From: Cloeon dipterum
Lineage: Eukaryota > Arthropoda > Insecta > Ephemeroptera > Baetidae
NCBI RefSeq assembly: GCF_949628265.1
Contig: NC_088786.1
Span: 40,383,681 to 40,447,680 of the forward strand
DNA: 64,000 bases
Direction of reading: 5' to 3'
The position numbers and the translations under genes are program-made. Below, one piece after another: positions 1 to 9,219 of this stretch (positions are counted from its first letter, which is position 1; the number at the start of each line of letters is the position of its first letter). Under the pieces are notes generated by a model. It was given only the letters and a program-made list of their open reading frames with translations, was not told the origin of the DNA and did not search any database.

Positions 1-344
1 TCTCAAATAATTGAAAGAGGTAAAGATAAATCATTCCCACAAAACTATGGTTCTTCACACAAAAAAATATAAAAGTATCCGGATACAGGGGTGTAGTTTT
101 GGGGGTAGATGAATCGGTTGAAGAGCATTGTGCTGGAGTATTTATATCTTTGCAGCAGGAAGTTGTTTTTGTTCACTCCCAGCATCATTTCAGCGCAAGG
201 GTACCGGAAGGCGGAAGGCCCAGTGTTGAAGAAAGAGTCGGGCAGAATTTGGCGGCTGCGACACCACATCTCGTGCGTCTGGTTGATCGAATCCGTGTCG
301 CCGGTCGGCACGGTTAAACTCGTTGATCCTGTTTTCAAATCGTT

Positions 345-735
345 TTAATTCCTCGAGACCGTCTTTGACGAAGTTTCTGAGCCCACAAATCGATTCCTGA
401 GGGTCGAATTAGGTAAATTGGAAATTTGACCAAACAAAAAAGTCCAGCGCTGCGTGCAAACTTTTTTTTCCCACCAAAACAATATGAATGCCAGAACTAT
501 ACGCATGCATCAGAGCTGGCTGGATGTAACAAGAAGTCATTCGTACAGGTGGTCTCTCTGCAAAAGTGCTCAAAACCAGCGCACCTCTCGCAAATACGTT
601 CATATTGTTTTGGCGGGAAAAAAAGGTTCGCACGTCTCGCTGCACTTTTTCGAGGGAAAAAACTTGCACTTTACCTAATTCAACCCTCAGGAAGCGATTG
701 GTGTGCTCAGAAACGTCGTCAAAGACGCTCTTTAA
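345..735. mobile_element. Palindromic TTAA MITE, copy 1 (intron 26 of gene A)
   Basis: The arms are GACCGTCTTTGACGAAG... and its reverse complement near 730, and both continue inward through CAATCGATTCCTGAGGGTC. TTAA is present at both borders (345-348, 732-735). The whole unit can fold back on itself. No ORF belongs to it. Confidence 0.8.
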
Positions 736-1739
736 ATGAAGAAATGGATTTTTTTACCGGTTATTTGACTGGTCAGTTTCATCTGCGCAATGCTCGAAGG
801 CTCGTACAATTTGAACCCGCGCTCACAACATATTTTGTACACTTCAATTGGATTCTAGAATATAGAAATGCTGGAAGTTTGACAAATATGATAAAAGAAT
901 AAACGTGTTTACAATCTTTCCACCCTTATCGACATTTCCGACGTAATACGTCCTGTTCAACATTGTTTTCAGGAATCCAAATTTGTCTTTTCAAAAATAT
1001 AAACGCAAGACTTTAATCAAGATTAATGAAAAATTACCAGATAATTGTGGAGAATCGTACAGCAAATCTCTGGCCGTTTGCTGTATCGAAAAAATTATTA
1101 TACATATTTGTACATAAATTTATAGATACATTTAATTCGCACGGAGTAGAATTTGACATCCAACAAAAGTTGCGCAACGGAACACACGGCGTCGGAGGCA
1201 AAAGCTGTATGGAATTATTTAAAGAATTTCTGAAAAACCAAAAATCTTAATATAGGATCTAACGAATGTTCCATTGTCAAAGTTTAATTTGATTATGTCG
1301 GAGACTATACTTGGCGCCTTTTCCTGGCCACATCTGTATGTCTCGTGGGCAGTCACGCACTCATCGTCATATTCTTTAAAATAAATACATAGGATTGATT
1401 TTTAAAAAGTATAAATGATTGTTACTTATATCTTTGCACTCGTCGTAAGCAACAAATCCTTGCTGCAGTTTTACAGGATCCTCTTGAGATACGAATTCTA
1501 TCTGGCGGAGCATTGCAATGCTAACCAATGCATTGTAGTCGAACTTTAATTATAAAAATGAAAGTGAGAATTAAAATTTAAACAGTGCTTCGGGGCAAAT
1601 CAGACTGAATTTATTAAGTTACTGAAAAATTCCCAGCCCTAGAAATGATTGAATACTTTACCAATCCGACTTCAACTCCAATGCATTTCAAAAAGCACTG
1701 TAAATAAAAGATTATGCATAAAGGTCAAATAAAAAAAGG

Positions 1740-2121
1740 TTAAAGACCGTTTTTGACGAAGCTTTAGAGCACTACGATCGTTTCTTGAGGGTCGAATTAG
1801 GTAAAGTGGATCAATTTTTCCAACCGAAAAGTGCAGCGCGACGTGCGAACTTTTTCCCGCCAAAACAAAATGAATGCGAGAAGTGCGCATGCGTGAGAGC
1901 TGGATGGACGTGACATAATTCGTACAGGGGGTCTCTCTGCAAATGCTCAAACTAGCTCTCACGCGTGCACATTACTTGCATTTAGGTGCATATTGTTTTG
2001 GCGGGAAAAAGGTTCGCACGTCGCGCTGCACTTTTTTAACGGAAAAAACATCCATTTTACCTAATTCGACCCTCAGGAATCGATTGGTGGGCTCAAAAAC
2101 TTCGTCAAAGACACTCTTTAA
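1740..2121. mobile_element. Palindromic TTAA MITE, copy 2 (intron 19 of gene A)
   Basis: TTAA flanks are at 1740-1743 and 2118-2121. The arms contain TTTTTCCCGCCAAAAC and TGCGCATGCGT, E2F-like and NRF-1-like words, with their complements in the other arm. Confidence 0.85.
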
Positions 2122-3416
2122 CAGTTATAGAATAACGAACCTTCATATTAATGGAGATGTTTGCCGTAAGAAATTGGCTCGCTTGCAAGAGAATGTCAAT
2201 TTGCTCTAGACGAGAAAATGAATTAATTTTCAACAACCACGCAATTAAAAGAGTTCGAACCAGGTGTAATATCCCAAGTCTCAGCGCATTCGGTCTGCAT
2301 GGCCCTTTGGATGGTGTTTTTCTTGCGCATCTCGCACAAAAAGTCTTTTTCCTCCGTGCAATTCGCGGTGACCAACAACACGGATGCGTTCCTAACTTCG
2401 AGATAAACGCAATGTAAACCTGTTTGAGGGTGTCCGGCCTTCCACTTGAGCTCAGCGTCCACAAATCCGCGGTCAAGAGAGCACCACCTGAAGTTGGAAT
2501 CGCATCCCAGATCCGTTCCAGAAATCCAGAAATCGCCTAAGGTCGCTGGAGAAAATTCTTGAAGCCACAAATTGTATTATTTAAAAATTCAGCAAATTAA
2601 ACTAAATAATTTAACACTTGTGACGATTTTTGAGAAGCAGCTTAATTTTCCTGCCGTCTCCATCGAGGCCAGGGTCAGACCGATTTTGCAGCAATTGTCT
2701 CGGGCAGTGGACCAGTTTGACTTGAATAACGGGAATTGAAGAGAGTTAAAAATTAATTTAAATTTACCGGGGTTTTTGTGTAGGTCAAAATGCTGCGACC
2801 GCACCCGTCGTACCAGTTTCCATACGAGAAAAAGTCTTCGAAGACTTGGTAAATTATTTGATATTGATTTTAAACCTCTTTTATACCATTCAGTTCAGTT
2901 CCAGTTGAGTCAAAAAGCGAGGCCTACATTGAATTCCATGTTTTCTCATTTTGACTGCAATTAAAATTAATATCTTTTTACGTCCCGAGTGCAGTTACTC
3001 GTGGGACAGGTCGCGATGCACAGGGGCGGTGGAGTGGTGGTTATTTTAGTTATTTCCCTCTGAAAAATTAAATTTCTGATTCAAATTGAAACCTATTATT
3101 TCTTGAAATTCACCTCGCAAGCAAAAATGAGGAGGTTAGAACAATTTCTATCCGTCAAGATGGATTTGCTGGTGTTGAAATTAAACCGGAAGTGCGTGCA
3201 GGTCTCGTTCCCGCCTTTGTTGTCGGGTTGTCCGCGCTCCCAGGTCAGGTCCTGGGCGAAGAGGGCGGGCCCAGCGGACGTGCACCACGACCAACGTATC
3301 AATGGCGAACCCTTTCGCGTCCCAGACGTCCAGTAGTTGAAATTCGCCTTCCAATTATCTAAAGAAATGATTAAGAAAGAGAATTCCTGGAAGAGAGTAA
3401 AAACTTTTAAAAGATA

Positions 3417-5258
3417 CCCGCACAGAAAAATATGTTCCAAAGTTAACCCTGGGCTATACCATCTTCACCAAAGATTAACCGCCAGGAATGACTTTTTTAT
3501 GTCCCAAAGTTAACTAATGTCACGCTTTTTCTTGTTCAAGGTTAACCTTTTTGGTTAATCAGAAAAAATATTCCTGGAATAACCCAGGAATATCCTTGGA
3601 GAAGAATTATTTTCTGCCTCTTGGATTAACCCTGGGTTATTCTTGGAACAATATTTTGGTTAACCTTTCGATTATTCTTTGAACAACTTTAAGCGTGACA
3701 TAAGTTATCCCTGGATTATTTTTTTAAGTTAACCCTAGATTGTTCCTAGAGAATAACCCTGGAATATTATTTATTTTATTTTTATTTTTTTGCTTTTATT
3801 TAGGATTGTCGATTTAAATAGCAAAAACTTTAATCTTTATTACTTAAAATATAGCATAATTTATTTTTATCCAAACAATTACATACATATTACGAAAAAT
3901 TATGGAAAAATTACAGTTTCCGCCGGGCTACACAACTCGCCAGTTCCTGCAAGACTCCCATAATACTTTTATGTTGGATTCTCATAAGAACTGGCGAGAT
4001 GTGACAATGAAGTCCGGCGGAAACTGAAATTTTTCCATGTACAAAATTTTCTAACACGCCGGTATCGTTTATCTTGAGGCCTAACTCAAAACTGAGGATC
4101 GCGGCAGCCGTTGGCAAATAAGCGTCCGACGCGTCCTTGTCCAGCCGATCCAGGCAATCCGTCCGAACCGCCGGCTGTCCGATTGTCCTTCACTATCACT
4201 TTTGGCGTCTAGCGATGTCCGATGTCCGTTAAAACCGTTAAAACACTTTGAACTTAAACTTTGAACGGCCGTTGACGACTCGCTTGCGCTTGACTCTTTC
4301 GTTAGACTAGGGAAGAGAGCGAAGCAGGAATTATGGAAGTGGAAGTCGCCTGCTTGTTCTTGCCTGTCTGTCCTGCTGCCCGTCGCCCCCTCCCCCGCTC
4401 CATAACACAGGCAGGCAGAAGGCATTCCATGCAAGCGCGTGCATGCTTGTGCAGCCGCCGCTACCGCGCGCAGAATAAAATCGTCCTTTTAACCCTTTTT
4501 TGTCCTTCGTCATGACCAGATCTGTATTTAGATTTGCCCGTTTGTCGTTATATTTAACTAGGAAAATTTATTTGGCTTTAGTGATAGTAAATAAGTTAAG
4601 CAAAGTTTCAACTTTTGACTCTGGGGCTTCATAAATTTTAGTTAAATAATCAAAAAATTGTTTGGTCGTAATATTTTAATTAAATACTACATCCAAAAAT
4701 TATAAATAAATATTTGCGAGAATATTTTTTGCGCGTACAAGTTTGATAAATCTATAAAAACGTGGAATGCGTGTATTTAATTTTTAATAATTAAGAACCG
4801 CTCGAAAAATCTGGGGAAGTAGTTAATTATTCTAGTGGGCATCTTGAAGAAATATTCCTGGAATATTCATTTGGTTAATTTTTTAGGTTAACCCTTGAAT
4901 GATCCAAAAGAATATTTCTGGAATATTCATAAGATTAACTTTTTAGGTTAACCCTTGAATGATCCAAAAGAATATTTCTGGAACATTTAATAAGATTAAT
5001 TTTTTGGGTTAACCCTGGAATGATCCAAAAGAATATTCCTGGAATATTTATGCATGGTTAATACAATTTTCACTGCCAGGAATATTCTAGGGATATTCCT
5101 GATGATTAATTTTTAGGGTGAACTTTAAATAATCTGTGGCTAACCTGGAATAATCGTGGAATAATCTTGGATTAATTTTTCGGATTAATCTTTTCGGATA
5201 AAAATCGAATAGCCCAAGATTATTCCGGATATTTTTGGAATATAATTTTCTGTGCGGG
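3417..5258. mobile_element. Non-autonomous TA-flanked DNA transposon in exon 12 of gene A
   Basis: Terminal inverted repeats of about 17 bp begin CCCGCACAGAAAA at both ends, and TA duplications flank it (3415-3416, 5259-5260). The 1842-bp interior has no transposase frame. It holds TTAACCCTGG-type motifs near both ends, about 3.5 tandem units of roughly 60 bp at about 4850-5070, an inner palindrome at about 3906-4040 and a GC-rich patch at 4090-4520. The TA target suggests a Tc1/mariner-type or similar mobiliser; the family is not proven. Confidence 0.8.
4850..5070 (+). repeat. Subterminal tandem repeat (about 60-bp unit) inside the TA-flanked element
   Basis: Each unit contains GAATATT(C/T)CTGGAA, a TTAAYTTTTT stretch, GGTTAACCC and GAATGATCCAAAA. 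Three full units and a partial one can be seen. Subterminal repeats of this sort are usual transposase-binding arrays. Confidence 0.75.
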
Positions 5259-5509
5259 TATGGTCAGGTTGGTCAGGCCAAACTGCTCGGCTGCGTTCTC
5301 AATGTTCAGAGGTTCCATTCCCAAAGCGCAGCATTGTTTGTAATTATTTAACCATGTCATCTGATAAATTAATTAATAAATTTTAAAGATTTGACATTTT
5401 CTTTCGTTTATACCGGTTTGTTTCCCAAGAGATACGTGTAATTACCGGTATTGATCCAAACACCGTATGAAGTTTTATCTAAAACATTAAATATTTCAAT
5501 TTTCTTGAG

Positions 5510-5715
5510 TTCTAATCGAATCCTGAGAATTGAAATAGGTGGGGGAAATAATTATTTCGAGTTTAAAATGTTCTGCGACGTGCGAGCAACGGCGCAAAGC
5601 AAAACGTGAGATTTGCTTCGCGCCTTACAAACCTGTTTTCGATCTAAATAACCTAAATTATTATATTCACCCCAGCAAATTCGACCCTCAGGAATCGATT
5701 GCAGGAACAAAATTG
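5510..5715. mobile_element. Degenerate relic of the TTAA MITE (intron 10 of gene A)
   Basis: It retains CGAATCCTGAG near 5517 and TCGACCCTCAGGAATCGATTG near 5687 with part of the GCGACGTGCGA core between. The outer ends are eroded. This is an older insertion than the other copies. Confidence 0.55.
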
Positions 5716-6349
5716 AACAAAAATTACTTATCAAGTTTCCAGCGGCGTCAAATAAGGAATCCTTCAGGATAAAGATCAATATTTAATCCGACTTAGATTA
5801 TAATTTAACTCACATTCTTGGTGCACAAATTCGGACAGTCAACGGTATACACACAGATGTACTGCAGAGAATCATTGCAATTTTTGTGCACCATTCCACT
5901 GCTCCCGCTCCCGCCGGAGTTGACGAAAGCGAGACAGCGTTCTTGGGTGGTAGGGGCGGTCGTGGTCGGCAGCCAGAATTTCGGAGATGAAATTAACTCG
6001 GAAGAAACGTTCTCGCCCGTCGAGCACCACGCGTACTGTTTTTCCAAATCGCAATTTAAGTCTTCGCTGGAGCCGCTTGTCCAGTAGGTGCTTGAAGCGT
6101 TCAAAGAGCTCAGGCAGTCTAGTGCCTCGAGGCTGGGAACGGACAAAAGCGTCATGTTCATCGCCTTGCACTGAAGTGCGGCTTCGTTTCTCGTAGCCTT
6201 GAGTTGTTCTTTTATTTAACTGTTTTTGCAGATGATTCAAGATTCACTCACAGTCACGTTTGATACGTAATAAAGGGTATTTTTGCTGCAGTTATTCCCG
6301 TTTTGCATGAATCCTTCCGCTGTATAAAAATAAATTTTTAATTTTTCGG

Positions 6350-6739
6350 TTAAACATCGTCTTTGACGAAGTTTTTGAGCACACCAATCGATTCTTGAGG
6401 GTCAAATTAGGTAAAGTTAATGTTTTTTCCGTTAAAAAAGTGCAGCGCGACGTGCGAACTTTTTTCCCGCCAAAACAATTTGAATGCGAGAAGTACGCAT
6501 GCGTCAGAGCAGGTTTGAGCACTTGCAGAGAGAGCGCCTGTACGAATGACTTCTTTTTCAGATCCAGCCAGCTCTCACGCAAGCGCACTTCTCACAAAAA
6601 GATTCATATTGTTTTGGCGGGAAAAAAGTTCGCACGTCGCGCTGCACTTCTTGGTCGGGAAAAAATATCAAATTTACCTAATTCGAACCTGGAGAATCGA
6701 TTGATGTGCTCAAAAACTTCGTCAAAGACGATCTTTTAA
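6350..6739. mobile_element. Palindromic TTAA MITE, copy 3 (intron 6 of gene A)
   Basis: TTAA flanks are at 6350-6353 and 6736-6739. The arms are nearly complete and carry GTGCAGCGCGACGTGCGAAC and TTTTCCCGCCAAAAC. Confidence 0.85.
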
Positions 6740-7778
6740 GAATAAATTAAAAAATTGCATACTTGAAGCCGGTTTTGGAGTAGGATTTTTCTGGAAATGG
6801 ATATTTTTTTAATATTTAAATCCGATGGTTTTTAATTTTATAACCTTTTGATACGAGTTATAAGCTGTACAGTTCAATTTGCATGGAATGGGCTGCAAAA
6901 AATTAATTAATTTAATCTTCCGTCCAAGTTGTGCACCAACCTTGGTTGTTGTTGTGGTTGTAGTTGTTGTGGTACTGATTGAAGTTGTTGTTGCTACTCC
7001 TGTTGTGGTCGAGGTTCTTACTGAGGTTGTTGAACTCGTTGATTGTTCGAGTATTGAGACAGTATTTTTTATTGAAGTGAGCTCTGTCACAACAACGGTA
7101 TTTTTTGTTGGAGGATCCAATACTGAGACAGTTATTGCTGTTGATGAAGTTATTAGAGAAGTTTCTGAAGTTAATATGGCGGAGGTTGAAGACGTATCCG
7201 TTGTCCCTGTTGAGGTGGTTGTCTCTGTTACTGGCTCGGTTGTCATGTAGACACTGGTTTCAGTGGTTTCCCCTTCGGAAGTGGTGACCTCTGTCTCTGG
7301 AAAAGTGGCCGCGTCAGAGAGCAAGGAGGTTATTGGAATCGTTGGCGTCTCCTTTATTATAATTGTCGGTTTTAATTGAAGAAAGTATAGAAAAATCTTG
7401 GAAATTAATACTTGGCTTTCCTTGCTGTTCATTGGAGACGAAGATGTTTTGCTTTTTGTCGCGTTTTTCTTCGGCATACATCTTTTCAAACCGCAACATT
7501 TGACGATGATTCTTCTCCGCTGCACTTTTCGCACGATAATTTTGATGGGAACTATAGAAGCCTAAGTTTTTTCAATAAATTATAAAAATTTCGAAAAATT
7601 ACCAGAATTTAAACCGATATTGCGGTTCATTTTAACCACGCCGATTTTGTTAGGCTATAGGAAATTACTCATGCGTGAAATAATAAATTTTTCTTTAAAT
7701 TAGACTCACTGATCGATGTTTGGCTTCTTCGGTCGATAAAACCAACGTCAAAAAGAGACTCCAGCAGTAGATATTCAT

Positions 7779-9219
7779 CGCTTTCGGCTTGTCAACAGGC
7801 GCAGTGACTGGTTTACATTTTCAGTTCCATCGCCATGATTCAGTGACGCAAATCAACATCCTGCTCGGCGAGTTGTGAGCAATGGTAAAAATTTTAAAAA
7901 TTAATAATATTAAAGCAACAACCACAACTCTCAGCAATGCAAATAATTTTTTCAAATTAAATAAAAATCAATTTTATACAGAAATTATATAATCTTAAAA
8001 TCATACCCTTGAATAATTTGACTGACGTATAATTTTTGTATCTTAATGTATTTAATATTAAAATATAGTTGTGTGCTCCCAGCAAATCAAAACAGAAATG
8101 AGATTTCAAAAATTAAAATTTTGCCTCTCTGCTGACGAAGAGCAGAGTGGAAAATTTTATTATAAAAATGAGGACACGCAAATTGCGATTCAAGGAAAAT
8201 AATGCCTATGAAATTTCTGAAAATTAAACAGGAAGCACCGCTGACGCACATGGAAAAACGAACGAATGCCGCAGCAACCAGCGCTCAGCAGAGCGTAAAA
8301 TTCAATCAGAAACTAGCAGGCACTCATTCCAATCGATTTTATAAAACTTCCATGCGTATTAAACTATGTAAAATTATTTTAATAAGGGCTGTGAGATATA
8401 GCAAATAAAACTAATTGATTTTTCACCGTCATAAGGGAGAAAAAAAAACTTTAAAAGTTCATTAAAAAAATAAAACAGGATTTATTTTAAATAATTATAT
8501 TATACATTAATTTTAATTAAAAAGTGTTATCTTCAATAAAAAAAACATCCCATGCATCGTTCCAGCTCAATTTGAAGTAAATTGAGCTACGCCGGGACAT
8601 CTGACAATTTAAAAAAAAATATCTTCAACCTCATTAGCCTAGACATCACCAAAAATGTTTTAGACTATCGATATATATCGTCTGAAAAAATACCGATGTT
8701 AAAATATCGTCCTATATAACCCATGTTAAGCCACAATAAAACATCGATAAAAATCGATAAATATCGTCAGAAAAAGTATCAATATTAAAAATCGATTTTT
8801 ATTTGGCCATGTCTACATTAGCCATTTTCGGCGAGTGTCAAATTGTGCAGTCAAAAATTTCCTTTAGATGAATTCCTTGACGTTTGGAGTTACTCAATAG
8901 TTGAATGTTTCGCAGCTTTCAAAAGGCAATTTTCATATTCAATTAGGTCGACCAGCAAGAATTCCACAATTTTCCGCTGTTCAATATTCGCTGCTGAACT
9001 AGGCAGTGGAAATTGTTGGAAAAATAATTATCTCTGAAACCGCGCATACGTCAACCGTTGCAGGATGCAGGCTCCGGTAGAGCGTGAAAAATTCACAGAG
9101 CTATACGATATGAGCACACACTGCGCGTGCGTGATCAATCGCCTGCGCTTTTATTCTGCTTCTGTTAAAGCAGACATATGGACACGCGGCTCTAGTCAAC
9201 AAAATTCTTTTTAGCAACA
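7779..9219. promoter_or_regulatory. Divergent intergenic region between genes A and B
   Basis: A 1.44-kb AT-rich spacer separates two genes transcribed away from each other, so it must hold both promoters. From about 8080 onward it is homologous to the region upstream of gene C (16195-17606). Clustered TATCGATA-type words occur at about 8660-8800; they resemble the DRE core motif but could be simple repeat. No additional gene was seen; the short ORF at 8202-8408 lies in the duplicated flank. Confidence 0.5.
9148..9160 (+). promoter_or_regulatory. Candidate core-promoter motif of gene B (CTTTTATTCTGCT)
   Basis: This motif lies 60-72 bp before the start codon and is matched at the same relative place upstream of other members: 17530-17542 (C), 54616-54627 reverse (F), and weaker versions at 47514-47523 (E) and 39688-39697 (D). 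It may act as a TATA-like element in TTTATT form. No transcript evidence is available here. Confidence 0.4.

Larger units (their letters stand above)
45..7778 (-). pseudogene. Gene A: mucin/C-type-lectin/OBP chimeric gene, interrupted by a DNA transposon
   Basis: Most divergent member of the cluster. Exons 5'->3': 7710-7778, 7615-7654, 6941-7551, 6845-6892, 6763-6790, 6258-6319, 5814-6197, 5728-5761, 5414-5478, 5259-5360 plus 3405-3414 (one exon split by the element 3417-5258), 3114-3358, 2982-3059, 2887-2923, 2768-2835, 2618-2720, 2261-2557, 2141-2205, 1662-1697, 1426-1543, 1264-1373, 1130-1204, 1038-1080, 913-986, 758-854, 45-328. All join in frame (about 1060 aa) if the element is ignored. 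Layout is signal peptide (MNIYCWSLFLTLVLS), KCCGLKRCMPKK motif, Thr-rich mucin, CTLD1-3, OBP-like domain (CFLKC; C-x8-C twice), CTLD4. Unlike its paralogues it lacks the intron between exons 8 and 9, and exons 3 and 4 can be read through. Read-through into the element reaches a stop quickly, so the gene is probably inactive unless the insertion is polymorphic. Confidence 0.8.

Noticed and set aside
5872-6240. 122-codon minus-strand ORF overlapping CTLD1 of gene A
   Set aside because: It is a frame shadow of the exon 5814-6197; the real frame carries the CTLD wording and correct splice phases.
8640-8810. Cluster of ATCGATA words considered as a DRE-type promoter or satellite
   Set aside because: The words are irregularly spaced in AT-rich DNA; suggestive only, so kept as a remark on the A/B spacer.
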